A stretch of 64,000 bases of DNA, from positions 186,001 to 250,000 of the forward strand of contig NZ_QWEG01000004.1 in assembly GCF_003515685.1 (NCBI RefSeq), given 5' to 3'. Position numbers and translations under genes: made by a program. Below the pieces are notes generated by a model. It saw only the letters and a list, made by a program, of their open reading frames with translations. It made no database searches and was not told where the DNA came from. This document shows positions 39,679 through 48,271 of the stretch, piece after piece (positions within the stretch are counted from its first letter, which is position 1; each line of letters starts with the position of its first letter). Source of the stretch: Neobacillus notoginsengisoli (lineage in GTDB: Bacteria; Bacillota; Bacilli; Bacillales; Cytobacillaceae).

Positions 39679-40656
39679 ATGGTAGGGATTATCCTCGCTA
39701 GTCACGGTGATTTTGCCGAAGGTATCTTGCAATCTGGGGCTATGATCTTTGGAGAACAAGAAAATGTGAAAGCGATCACACTGATGCCAAGTGAAGGGCC
39801 TGATGATATTAAGGAAAAAATGAAAGAAGCAATCGCCTCTTTCGATAACCAAGATGAAGTATTGATTTTAGTTGATCTTTGGGGTGGAACCCCTTTCAAC
39901 CAAGCCAATAGCTTGATTGAAGAACATCAAAAAGATAAATGGGCAATTGTTGCTGGTTTGAACTTGCCGATGTTGATTGAAGCGTATGCATCACGTTTGT
40001 CGATGGACACAGCATATGAGATTGCCGCCCATATTGTGACCACAGCGAAAGAAGGCATTAAAGTGAGTCCTGAAAAGTTACAACCTATGGAAAAAGCAAT
40101 TGCTACAGCTGCTGCTAAACCGTCAAATGTGGGTGCTCCGGGTAAATTTGAATTTGTGTTGGCGCGTATCGACTCTCGTTTACTTCACGGGCAAGTCGCA
40201 ACATCTTGGACAAGATCTACAAATCCTACACGGATCATTGTTGTATCTGATGCTGTAGCTAAGGATGAATTACGTAAGAAATTAATCCAACAAGCTGCTC
40301 CTCCAGGAGTAAAGGGACATGTTGTTCCTATTCATAAAATGGTTGAGCTTGCAAAAGATGATCGACACTTTGGAGGCCAGCGTGCATTGCTTCTTTTCGA
40401 AAATCCACAAGACGTGCTTAGAGCCGTTGAAGGTGGCGTTCCTATAGAGACAATCAATGTTGGTTCTATGGCACACTCTCCTGGTAAAGTTCAACCTAAT
40501 AAGACGTTGGCCTTTAACCAAGAGGATCTTGATACATTCGCTAAGCTGAAAAAACTAGGTCTAAAATTTGATGTACGTAGAGTTCCAAATGATTCAAAAG
40601 AGAACATGAATGAAATTCTAAAGCGGGCTCAAGGATTGCTAAACAAAAGGTCCTAA
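39679..40656 (+). CDS. mannose-family PTS EIIAB component
   Basis: A fused EIIA-EIIB protein of 325 residues that relays phosphate from HPr to the incoming sugar. The EIIA phospho-His is H9 in ILASHGDFAEG; LVDLWGGTPFNQA is the family's second EIIA motif. After a short Ala/Pro linker at about 140-152, EIIB shows RIDSRLLHGQVATSW with its phospho-His near 174. AAGGAGG precedes the ATG. It is the first of the EIIAB-EIIC-EIID set. Sugar specificity (mannose, glucose, fructose or an amino sugar) cannot be read from the sequence. Confidence 0.93.
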   Translation: MVGIILASHGDFAEGILQSGAMIFGEQENVKAITLMPSEGPDDIKEKMKEAIASFDNQDEVLILVDLWGGTPFNQANSLIEEHQKDKWAIVAGLNLPMLIEAYASRLSMDTAYEIAAHIVTTAKEGIKVSPEKLQPMEKAIATAAAKPSNVGAPGKFEFVLARIDSRLLHGQVATSWTRSTNPTRIIVVSDAVAKDELRKKLIQQAAPPGVKGHVVPIHKMVELAKDDRHFGGQRALLLFENPQDVLRAVEGGVPIETINVGSMAHSPGKVQPNKTLAFNQEDLDTFAKLKKLGLKFDVRRVPNDSKENMNEILKRAQGLLNKRS

Positions 40657-40682
40657 TTATTTGAGTTAAGGGAGGATTAAAC

Positions 40683-41489
40683 ATGGATTTGAGTATCATT
40701 CAAATAATATTAATCTTGGTTGTAGCATTTTTAGCAGGCGTAGAAGGAATTTTGGATGAATTCCACTTCCACCAGCCAATCATTGCCTGTACATTAATCG
40801 GTTTAGTTACAGGACAATTAGTACCATGTCTTATTTTAGGCGGCACCCTGCAATTGATTGCATTAGGTTGGGCAAATATCGGAGCTGCTGTTGCACCGGA
40901 TGCTGCGCTAGCGTCAGTGGCATCTGCAATGATATTAGTTTTAAGTGGAAAAGGTGAAGCAGGGGTTGCATCCTCAATCGCCATTGCTGTTCCGCTTGCA
41001 GTTGCTGGCCTTTTATTGACAATCATCGTACGTACGATTGCAACAGGTATCGTACACATTATGGATAACGCAGCTAAAGAAGGAAACATTAGAAAAATTG
41101 AAATTTGGCAAATGATTGCCATTTGTTTGCAAGGGTTACGTATTGCTATTCCAGCTGCATTAATTGTAGCGGTAGGAGCAGGTCCGGTTAGAGGCTTACT
41201 TGAAGCTATGCCAGCTTGGCTGACAGATGGTTTAGCAATTGGTGGGGGAATGGTTGTAGCTGTTGGTTACGCAATGGTTATTAACATGATGGCTTCAAAA
41301 GAAGTATGGCCTTTCTTCGCAATCGGTTTTGTATTAGCAACTATTTCGGAAATTACACTTATCGGTCTAGGTGCAATCGGTGTGGCACTTGCCCTTATTT
41401 ACTTAGCTCTTTCTAAACAGGGTGGTTCTGGTAATGGCGGTAACGGCAACTTTGGTGATCCTGTAGGCGATATTATTGATTCTTACTAA
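40683..41489 (+). CDS. mannose-family PTS EIIC component
   Basis: This 268-residue integral membrane component forms part of the sugar channel. It has about seven hydrophobic segments and family motifs near the N-terminus (EFHFHQPIIACTLIGLVTG) and in the GGTLQLIALGWANIGAA region. The C-terminus is a Gly/Asn-rich tail (SGNGGNGNFG). It lies 26 bases after the EIIAB gene with GGGAGG as ribosome site. Confidence 0.93.
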   Translation: MDLSIIQIILILVVAFLAGVEGILDEFHFHQPIIACTLIGLVTGQLVPCLILGGTLQLIALGWANIGAAVAPDAALASVASAMILVLSGKGEAGVASSIAIAVPLAVAGLLLTIIVRTIATGIVHIMDNAAKEGNIRKIEIWQMIAICLQGLRIAIPAALIVAVGAGPVRGLLEAMPAWLTDGLAIGGGMVVAVGYAMVINMMASKEVWPFFAIGFVLATISEITLIGLGAIGVALALIYLALSKQGGSGNGGNGNFGDPVGDIIDSY

Positions 41490-41507
41490 GAAGGAGGCAT
41501 ACATAAA

Positions 41508-42419
41508 ATGGCGCAAGAAATAAGGTTATCTAAAAAAGATCGTATTGCTATTTGGTGGCGTTCAACTTTCCTTCAAGGTTCTTGGAACTATGAACGTATG
41601 CAAAATGGCGGTTGGGCATATGCAATGATTCCGGCAATCAGAAAATTATATAAAACCAAAGAAGATCGTGCAGCAGCATTACAACGGCACTTAGAATTCT
41701 TTAATACTCACCCATATGTAGCCTCACCTATTCTTGGGGTAACACTAGCACTCGAAGAAGAGCGTGCAAATGGCGCGCAAGTTGATGACGTAGCAATCCA
41801 AGGTGTTAAAGTTGGTATGATGGGACCTTTAGCGGGTATAGGAGATCCAGTTTTCTGGTTCACTATTAAACCAATTCTTGGTGCATTAGCGGCTTCACTT
41901 GCGATGACCGGTAACATTCTTGGTCCAATTATTTACTTTGTTGTATGGAACCTTATTCGAATGGGATTCATGTGGTACACTCAAGAATCTGGTTACAAAG
42001 CCGGTTCTAAAATCACCGAAGACTTATCTGGCGGTTTACTACAAGATATTACAAAAGGTGCATCAATCCTTGGTATGTTCATCCTCGGTTCATTAGTTAA
42101 CCGTTGGGTGTCTATCACTTTTACACCAATAGTATCTTCAGTTAAACTGAGTGAAGGTGCTTATATCGATTGGAAAAACTTGCCGCCAGGGACAGAAGGA
42201 ATTAAAACTGCATTGGAACAGCAAGCTGCCGGTCTGTCGTTGAGTGATGCCAAAGTAACCACTTTACAAGACAACTTGGATACGTTAATTCCTGGTTTAG
42301 CTCCATTGCTGTTAACTCTTCTTTGCATGTGGTTGCTTAAGAAGAAAGTTTCCCCAATTACGATCATTCTCGGATTATTTGTGATTGGTGTTGGCTTCCA
42401 CTTATTGAACATAATGTAA
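41508..42419 (+). CDS. mannose-family PTS EIID component
   Basis: This 303-residue membrane partner of EIIC has the family-typical WRSTFLQGSWNYERMQNGGW segment near residue 17 and MMGPLAGIGDPVFWFT near residue 104, followed by several membrane helices. It completes the EIIABCD set. AGGAGG precedes the ATG. A hairpin follows the gene. Confidence 0.93.
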   Translation: MAQEIRLSKKDRIAIWWRSTFLQGSWNYERMQNGGWAYAMIPAIRKLYKTKEDRAAALQRHLEFFNTHPYVASPILGVTLALEEERANGAQVDDVAIQGVKVGMMGPLAGIGDPVFWFTIKPILGALAASLAMTGNILGPIIYFVVWNLIRMGFMWYTQESGYKAGSKITEDLSGGLLQDITKGASILGMFILGSLVNRWVSITFTPIVSSVKLSEGAYIDWKNLPPGTEGIKTALEQQAAGLSLSDAKVTTLQDNLDTLIPGLAPLLLTLLCMWLLKKKVSPITIILGLFVIGVGFHLLNIM

Positions 42420-42462
42420 TAATCAAAATTCCTGCCTTTACGACCAATAGTAGGAATGATAC

Positions 42463-42482
42463 GGCCACCTGTAAGGGTGGCT
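42463..42482 (+). terminator. hairpin after the PTS operon
   Basis: GGCCACC pairs with GGTGGC around a TGTAAG loop; the T-tract after it is weak. Confidence 0.5.
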
Positions 42483-42577
42483 GTTATCGTCTTACTGATG
42501 CAAAAATGCGGGTTGTGAAAAATTTATTAGTAAATAACCGATGATTTTAGTTATAAATATATTTAAAGGGGGACGCC

Positions 42578-43594
42578 ATGTTAACGATTGGTTATATTGG
42601 AAATGGGAAAAGCACGAATAGATATCATCTGCCGTTTGTACTTCAAAGAGAGAATATTAAGGTAAAAACAATTTATCAAAGAAATCCTAAACATGAAAGT
42701 TGGGATAGAATTGCAGGAGTATATTATACTTCTGATTTAGATGAACTATTAAATGACAAAGAAATTCAGCTCATTGTGGTTTGTACAGGAGTTGACAGTC
42801 ATTATGAATACGCAAAACTAGTATTAAAACATAATAAGAACTGTTTGGTTGAAAAGCCTTTTACGGTAACCTTAGAACAGGCAAAAGAAATATTTTCAAT
42901 AGCTAAAGAGAAAGGATTAATTGTTCAGGCGTATCAAAATAGACGTTTTGATAGTGACTTTTTAACAGTTCAAAAGGTCATTGAAGAAGGAAAACTAGGG
43001 GATTTGCTAGAAGTGGAAATGCATTTCGACTACTATCGACCCGAAGTACCGGAGTCCACCAATTCCTTTAATCCTGTTAAGTCATTTTTATATGAACATG
43101 CCTGTCATACACTTGATCAGGTTATCAGCTATTTCGGTAAACCGGATGATATCCACTACGATGTAAGGCAATTATTAGGACAAGGAAGAATGAATGATTA
43201 TTTTGATTTGGATTTATATTATGGACACTTAAAGGTATCTGTCAAATCCAGTTATTTTAGAATTAAAGAGAGGCCAAGCTTTGTCGTATATGGCAAAAAA
43301 GGCTGCTTTGTAAAAGAAACCAAAGATCGTCAGGAAGAACATTTAAAGTTATTTTACATGCCTGATAATAAGGATTTTGGTGTAGATACAATAAAACATT
43401 ACGGTGTACTGACGTATATTGATGAAGAAGGTACAATCCACGAAGAAAAAGTGAAATCCGTAAATGGCGATTATGGAAGAGTATATGATGATTTATATGA
43501 AGCCATCATACAGGGCAAAGAAAAAACGATTACAGACGAACAGACATTGTTACAAATGGAAATATTAGAAACGGGAATTAAAAACTTAAAGTAA
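42578..43594 (+). CDS. Gfo/Idh/MocA-family oxidoreductase
   Basis: This 338-residue NAD(P)-dependent oxidoreductase has an N-terminal Rossmann fold (GYIGNGKSTNRYH at about 4-16) and the conserved VEKPF at about 91-95, whose Lys is catalytic in the family. The C-terminal half is the dimerisation and substrate domain. The substrate is probably a sugar or polyol, but the sequence does not tell which. GGGGGA precedes the ATG. It may be functionally linked to the PTS upstream; a separate transcript is likely. Confidence 0.9.
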   Translation: MLTIGYIGNGKSTNRYHLPFVLQRENIKVKTIYQRNPKHESWDRIAGVYYTSDLDELLNDKEIQLIVVCTGVDSHYEYAKLVLKHNKNCLVEKPFTVTLEQAKEIFSIAKEKGLIVQAYQNRRFDSDFLTVQKVIEEGKLGDLLEVEMHFDYYRPEVPESTNSFNPVKSFLYEHACHTLDQVISYFGKPDDIHYDVRQLLGQGRMNDYFDLDLYYGHLKVSVKSSYFRIKERPSFVVYGKKGCFVKETKDRQEEHLKLFYMPDNKDFGVDTIKHYGVLTYIDEEGTIHEEKVKSVNGDYGRVYDDLYEAIIQGKEKTITDEQTLLQMEILETGIKNLK

Positions 43595-43627
43595 AATTAC
43601 TCCCTGATTCTGTTGTAAATTCTGTAA

Positions 43628-43729
43628 CTGCCTAGCAAGTTAGAATATGGGATCAGTCTAGAACAAAACAGGTATACAAGCTATGTTGAGGCAGTAGCAG
43701 TTCCAAAAAATATAAAGGAAGGCAACTAA
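43628..43729 (+). pseudogene. possible remnant of a coding sequence (33 codons)
   Basis: An open frame without a start or ribosome site encodes about 33 residues ending SYVEAVAVPKNIKEGN. Its last codons (GAAGGCAACTAA) and the hairpin over them match the end of rlmCD (ending [14 protein letters not shown]). It may be the decayed 3' end of a related methyltransferase gene, or a chance frame. Confidence 0.25.
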
Positions 43730-43752
43730 CCATTACGGGAGTTGCCTTTTTT
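43717..43752 (+). terminator. terminator, near-copy of the rlmCD terminator
   Basis: AAGGCAACT pairs with AGTTGCCTT and is followed by a T-tract. Sequence and spacing match 10711-10744 almost exactly. Confidence 0.75.
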
Positions 43753-43896
43753 CTGGTTTGATAGGCTGTCCAATAGTTGTAAATGAACAAATCCAAAGAG
43801 GACTGAAGTCAATAAAAATGTTGGGATTTAATTAAAATCGTTTAAATATTGTTATACTAAAACCATTACGAATAAAAACATAAAGGGGAAACTACT

Positions 43897-44478
43897 ATGA
43901 CAAACAGATATACAACCAGCAATAAAAAGGAATTGTCACTAGAACAACGTGAAGAAATAATCGAACTATTGAAGACCCGCTTTGAGAAAAACATGCAACG
44001 CCACGAAGGCCTTGAATGGGCGAATGTACAAGCAAAACTGGATGCTGATCCTGAAAAACAGTGGGGACTCAGTGAAATGGAAAGGACCGGCGGCGAACCG
44101 GATGTTATTGGTTATGATAGAGAGAAAGACGAATACATTTTTTATGATTGTTCAGCGGAGAGTCCTAAAGGCCGCAGAAGTGTTTGTTACGACCGTGAAG
44201 CGCTAGAGTCAAGGAAAAAACATAAACCAGAAAACAGCGCGATGGATATGGCTGCGGACATGGGTATTGAGATTTTAACGGAAGAACAATACCGGGAACT
44301 GCAGAAGCTTGGAAACTTTGATATGAAAACGTCGAGCTGGGTGAAAACACCTGATAATATTAGAAAACTCGGTGGGGCCATCTTTTGTGATCGTCGCTAC
44401 GACACTGTTTTTGTGTATCACAATGGAGCAGATTCCTACTATGCTGCAAGGGGCTTCCGTGGCTCGCTAAGAGTTTAA
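43897..44478 (+). CDS. DUF4256 family protein
   Basis: This 193-residue soluble protein of unknown function is recognised as DUF4256 from its C-terminal half (WVKTPDNIRKLGGAIFCDRR followed by VFVYHNGADSYYAARGFRG). The N-terminal part contains EGLEWANVQAKL and the middle FYDCSAESPKGRRSVCYDRE. AAGGGG precedes the ATG, and a strong terminator follows. The function of the family is not known to me. Confidence 0.82.
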   Translation: MTNRYTTSNKKELSLEQREEIIELLKTRFEKNMQRHEGLEWANVQAKLDADPEKQWGLSEMERTGGEPDVIGYDREKDEYIFYDCSAESPKGRRSVCYDREALESRKKHKPENSAMDMAADMGIEILTEEQYRELQKLGNFDMKTSSWVKTPDNIRKLGGAIFCDRRYDTVFVYHNGADSYYAARGFRGSLRV

Positions 44479-44514
44479 ATTTTGCTGGAAGTGTCATAAA
44501 ACTCTACGTAATGG

Positions 44515-44552
44515 AAAAGACTCTGTTTTCGACAAAACAGGGTCTTTTTGCT
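44515..44552 (+). terminator. terminator after the DUF4256 gene
   Basis: AAAAGACTCTGTTTT pairs with AAAACAGGGTCTTTT around a CGAC loop, followed by further T residues. Confidence 0.85.
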
Positions 44553-44557
44553 GTGAA

Positions 44558-45328
44558 TTAAGTTGCGGAAAACTCAATTTTTCCTTCATGTGATTGGATG
44601 TTACGAAAATGCTTAGGTGTGACCCCTATGTATTTTTTAAATAAATGCGTGTAGTAGCTTTGGTTACAGTATCCTAGTAAATGGGTGATGTCACTTAATG
44701 AAAGCTTGGAATGCAGCAAAAAGTACTTTGATTCTTCTACCCTTCTCCGGTTAATAAACTCAGAAATGGGAATCCCAACTGATTCCTTAAACACCTTGGA
44801 GAGATAGCTTGGGGTCACTCCCACATGGCCAGCTATTGTTTCAAGAGACAAGTCCTGAAAAATGCCTTGGTTAATATAGTTGATTGCCTTGTTAATCATA
44901 TTGTTGTAATAAGGGCGATTGGCTGTTTTTAACGTATCGATGAAGGAAGATACCATCTCATATTCAAGTGCCTTGATGTCTTTAGCAGAGCTTAATCTCT
45001 CAATCTGGCGGATAAAGACATCGCTAAGATTGAAGGCATCCTCTGGCAGGACTCCTGCTTTGATAATGGATCGGGTAAAAAGAGTGCAAGAGCAAATTAG
45101 GGAATTCTTTAAGGACCGGATTGGCTCGTCCGCCAACTTTGCCCGTTCGCTGGAATTGATTTGGTCAAGCACAGCTTTTGCCTCCTCCTCGGCTCCTCTT
45201 CCGATGCAATCCATAAGCTGCTGCTCCAGGGCGTAGGAGGGATGGACAAAGTAGTTTTGTTTATTCTTCAATCGGGTCTCAAAATATTTTTGAATAATCG
45301 CAGTTTTATTGGATTGGTTACTAATCAT
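44558..45328 (-). CDS. AraC-family transcriptional regulator
   Basis: This 256-residue regulator has a C-terminal double HTH (about 155-250): LSLETIAGHVGVTPSYLSKVF and LSLSDITHLLGYCNQSYYTHLF are the two recognition regions (each about residues 160-185 and 208-230). The N-terminal half is helical and unlike the cupin sensor of sugar-type AraC proteins. It is divergent from the ABC-transporter/phosphorylase operon and probably controls it. Confidence 0.88.
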   Translation of the reverse strand: MISNQSNKTAIIQKYFETRLKNKQNYFVHPSYALEQQLMDCIGRGAEEEAKAVLDQINSSERAKLADEPIRSLKNSLICSCTLFTRSIIKAGVLPEDAFNLSDVFIRQIERLSSAKDIKALEYEMVSSFIDTLKTANRPYYNNMINKAINYINQGIFQDLSLETIAGHVGVTPSYLSKVFKESVGIPISEFINRRRVEESKYFLLHSKLSLSDITHLLGYCNQSYYTHLFKKYIGVTPKHFRNIQSHEGKIEFSAT

Positions 45329-45370
45329 AGCATGCTTTCACCCTAAATATTTAATATAAACTATAAAATT

Positions 45371-45402
45371 TTGATATAATTGTCAATTTCTTGTATATAC
45401 AA
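45371..45402 (+). promoter_or_regulatory. promoter with overlapping TreR-like palindrome
   Basis: TTGATA (45371-45376), a 17-base spacer and TATATA (45394-45399) form a promoter. The perfect palindrome TTGTATATACAA (45391-45402) covers the -10 box and matches, as I remember it, the operator of the Bacillus trehalose repressor TreR. Repression by blocking the -10 is expected. Confidence 0.65.
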
Positions 45403-45435
45403 TTAAAGTATAAACCTTTAGGGGGGGAATGTTAA

Positions 45436-46704
45436 ATGAAGACAAAGAAAAGTTTTTTCACTAAATTGTTAACGCTTTCTTTCGCGGCCAGTATTGCTTT
45501 ATCAGGCTGCAGCAGTGATGACAATGGCAAGGAACCAGCTAAACCGGCAGGTGGAGATGCAAAAGGCGAGCCAGTTGTATTAAAATTTGCTGCTCAAAAT
45601 GATAATACACCAGCAACCCAAAAATTGTTAGATGCTTTTAACTCCACTCAGGATAAGTACAAGGTTGAATGGACAGAAATGACAAACGATTCTGCACAAA
45701 TGCATGATCAACTACTAAATTCGTTATCTAGCGGATCAAGTGAATACGATGTGTTGTCCCTTGATGTTGTTTGGGCCGGTGAATTTGCCGGGGCTGGATA
45801 CTTGGAGCCAATCGATGTAAGAATGAATGAAGCTGGTTACGAGAAGGCAAGCTTTAACGCCGGTTCAATGGCTTCGGGAAATTACAAAGGCAAGCAATAC
45901 ACACTGCCTTTCTTCCCTGACCTTGGCCTCCTTTACTTCAGGAAGGATATTGTAAGTGCCGAGGATGCGGCAAAATTGGAAGGCGGCAGCTATACGTATG
46001 ATGACCTTTATGCCATGTCTGAGAAATATTCTGGAGAAAAGGGAACAAAGTTCGGCTTCGTTTACCAGTCTAAGCAATACGAAGGCCTAACTGTTAACGT
46101 AACGGAGTTTTCCAAGTCCTACACAGATGTGAAAGGCGGACTTGAAACGATGTACAAATTTACAAAGGCTCCTTTTTCGCCAAAGGATCTCCTGAATTTC
46201 ACGGAAGGCGAAACCCATACAAATTTTGAGCAAGGAAATGCAGTATTCTCCCGTAACTGGCCATATGCTTTCGGTCGTATCAATGGCCAGGAAGACGGAG
46301 TGGAAATCAAGGTTGACCAGGTCGGCATTGCCCCGCTGCCAAATGGCGGTTCTGTTGGCGGATGGCTGCTCAGCCTGAACAAAAACTCCAAAAACCTTGA
46401 TGGCGCTTGGGAATTCGTTAAGTTCGCCGCTGGGGAAGAAGGCCAAAAAATCATGAGCACAGAAGGCGGCTACCTGCCTGGTTTCAACGCTCTCCTTGAA
46501 AACGCGGACGTACAGGCCAAGAACGTCATGCTTTCATATCCCGGCTTCCAAAAAGCGTTAACGACTACAATTGCCCGCCCGGTATCTCCTGAGTACTCGA
46601 AGGTATCGGATACAATCCAGGTGCAGGCACATAAATACTTGAGTTCCGGTTCAGGGTTGGATGAAGCAGCTGCAGCAATCGAAGCAGCTGGCAAAGCTGA
46701 GTAA
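45436..46704 (+). CDS. ABC transporter sugar-binding lipoprotein
   Basis: This 422-residue extracellular binding protein is of the maltose/trehalose type (solute-binding family 1). The signal ends in the lipobox ALSGC with Cys25, so it is membrane-anchored. EYDVLSLDVVWAGEFAGAGYLEP at about 97-119 and the C-terminal GWLLSLNKNSKNLDGAWEF (split near residue 320) are typical. The ATG follows GGGGGG. A cre-like TGTTAACGCTTTCT lies within the first codons. It is first in an operon with two permeases and a GH65 phosphorylase; an ATPase gene is absent and must be supplied from elsewhere. Confidence 0.92.
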   Translation: MKTKKSFFTKLLTLSFAASIALSGCSSDDNGKEPAKPAGGDAKGEPVVLKFAAQNDNTPATQKLLDAFNSTQDKYKVEWTEMTNDSAQMHDQLLNSLSSGSSEYDVLSLDVVWAGEFAGAGYLEPIDVRMNEAGYEKASFNAGSMASGNYKGKQYTLPFFPDLGLLYFRKDIVSAEDAAKLEGGSYTYDDLYAMSEKYSGEKGTKFGFVYQSKQYEGLTVNVTEFSKSYTDVKGGLETMYKFTKAPFSPKDLLNFTEGETHTNFEQGNAVFSRNWPYAFGRINGQEDGVEIKVDQVGIAPLPNGGSVGGWLLSLNKNSKNLDGAWEFVKFAAGEEGQKIMSTEGGYLPGFNALLENADVQAKNVMLSYPGFQKALTTTIARPVSPEYSKVSDTIQVQAHKYLSSGSGLDEAAAAIEAAGKAE

Positions 46705-46713
46705 TAGATAACA

Positions 46714-46747
46714 GAAGAAGGCTCTAATCACCATTAGAGCCTTTTTC
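46714..46747 (+). terminator. hairpin terminator after the binding-protein gene
   Basis: AAGGCTCTAAT pairs with ATTAGAGCCTT and runs into T residues. Partial read-through would give the usual excess of binding protein over permease. Confidence 0.8.
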
Positions 46748-46768
46748 TATAAGAATTTTACTTTTAGA

Positions 46769-47023
46769 CTTGTCTAGCTGCAGCGCCTAGCCAGTTTTCA
46801 TCCTGACTCAGCATCTTTGAGTATCTTGTAACAATCATGGCTTTGAAAAAGCAATGATTGTTACAGCTCGAGGTCTTAAGCCGTACCCCTCCGGAGGGCA
46901 GGCCCGTCCGGCGGGTCCCGTCTTAAGCTGGTCGGGGCTGACCATTAAGGAAAGCTCCTGGGAATAATCATCGCAGGGACAGGCGGTTTTTGCCTGTCAC
47001 GAAGGCGCTTTCGCTTTTCTTAC
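46769..47023. repeat. composite dispersed repeat, Bacillaceae type
   Basis: This noncoding block begins CTTGTCTAGCTGCAGCGCC and ends GGCGCTTTCGCTTTTCTTAC, sequences I recognise as the ends of an abundant Bacillus intergenic repeat. Inside are extra hairpins: TGTAACAATCAT with ATGATTGTTACA (46827-46865) and GACAGGC with GCCTGTC (46979-46999). It separates the binding-protein gene from its permeases. Confidence 0.65.
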
Positions 47024-47044
47024 AGCCATGAAAGGGTGATTCTA

Positions 47045-48259
47045 TTGTGGAAAATGGGTTTTAAAGAGTGGCTGTTTATTGTACCAACGATTCTGTTTAT
47101 CGCCATTTTCTCTTTATGGCCGGTGTTCCAATCACTGACCTATACGTTTTTTGATTACCAGCTGAATGACCAGCAAAAGGCAGGCCTTTACTTCAGTGAA
47201 CGGTTTAATGTTGATTTGTACAAAGAAACTTCGCTATACGTGTCTATGTTCTTAGATGAAGAACAGCAAAATGTTACAGATTCCGGAGAACAGGGTGAAA
47301 TTCAAAGGATAAAGGAGCGGCTTGCTGCAACTGGCAAGCAGTTTGAAAATGAAAAGGGCGTCATTAAGATAAGCGGGGACCAGCGGGATGAGGTTTCTGC
47401 CCTCCATACGGATGCCAAGGGACTCGTGGATCGCTTAAATGGGAAGTATACGCTCATTCATAAGGATGACTTGCCCGCCCTCGTTGAGGATATTCAAAAT
47501 AGCATTATCCCGTCCAATTTTATTGGACTAAAGGGATATGCCAAGGTATTTACGGATGACCGAGTCGGAAAGGCCCTTTGGAACACGACTCTCTTTACTG
47601 CCGTATCCGTGTTTTTAGAGCTCGTGCTTGGCATCGGCCTCGCACTTATTTTGAACAAAGCGATGTTTGGCCAAGGGCTGGTCAGGACCACCTCACTCAT
47701 TCCTTGGGCTATACCGACCGCTGTAGCCGCAATGATGTGGAGCTACTTGTACAATGGGAGCAGCGGAATTGTTGCCCACTTTTTTGAAAATATCGGCCTG
47801 ATTGAACAATCCCAGGATTTGCTGCTAAGCGGCCCGGGGGCCATGGCATCGAGTATTTTTGCGGACGTTTGGAAAACGACGCCGTATATGGCGCTTCTTT
47901 TGCTGGCAGGGCTACAGAACATTCCCAAATCCCTGTATGAGGCCGGGGAAATAGACGGCGCGGGCAAAATTCAATCGTTCTTCCGAATTACCTTGCCGCT
48001 GTTAAAACCATCTATCCTCGTTGCCCTCCTTTTCAGGACGTTGGATGCCTTCCGCGTCTTTGACCTGATTTATGTCCTGACTGGCGGAGGCCCAGGCGGG
48101 GATACAGAAACACTATCAATCTATGCTTATAAAGTCATGTTCGGCCAAACCAACTTCGGATATGGCTCAATCATTGTTATGCTCATGTTCGTTTGTGTGG
48201 CCATTATCGCAATCCTGTTTGTACGGTTTCTCGGTACGAATCTCATGGAGAAAAATTAA
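47045..48259 (+). CDS. ABC transporter permease, MalF-type
   Basis: This inner-membrane sugar permease has about 404 residues. I prefer TTG 47045, which is properly spaced from AAAGGG, to the in-frame GTG at 47036, which overlaps that site. After the first membrane helix (about 10-30) there is a roughly 110-residue outer-facing loop, as in MalF, then about six more helices. The EAA loop that contacts the ATPase reads EAGEIDGAGKIQSFFRITLP. It is followed by its partner after 12 bases. Confidence 0.9.
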   Translation: MWKMGFKEWLFIVPTILFIAIFSLWPVFQSLTYTFFDYQLNDQQKAGLYFSERFNVDLYKETSLYVSMFLDEEQQNVTDSGEQGEIQRIKERLAATGKQFENEKGVIKISGDQRDEVSALHTDAKGLVDRLNGKYTLIHKDDLPALVEDIQNSIIPSNFIGLKGYAKVFTDDRVGKALWNTTLFTAVSVFLELVLGIGLALILNKAMFGQGLVRTTSLIPWAIPTAVAAMMWSYLYNGSSGIVAHFFENIGLIEQSQDLLLSGPGAMASSIFADVWKTTPYMALLLLAGLQNIPKSLYEAGEIDGAGKIQSFFRITLPLLKPSILVALLFRTLDAFRVFDLIYVLTGGGPGGDTETLSIYAYKVMFGQTNFGYGSIIVMLMFVCVAIIAILFVRFLGTNLMEKN

Positions 48260-48271
48260 GGGGGGAAAGGA

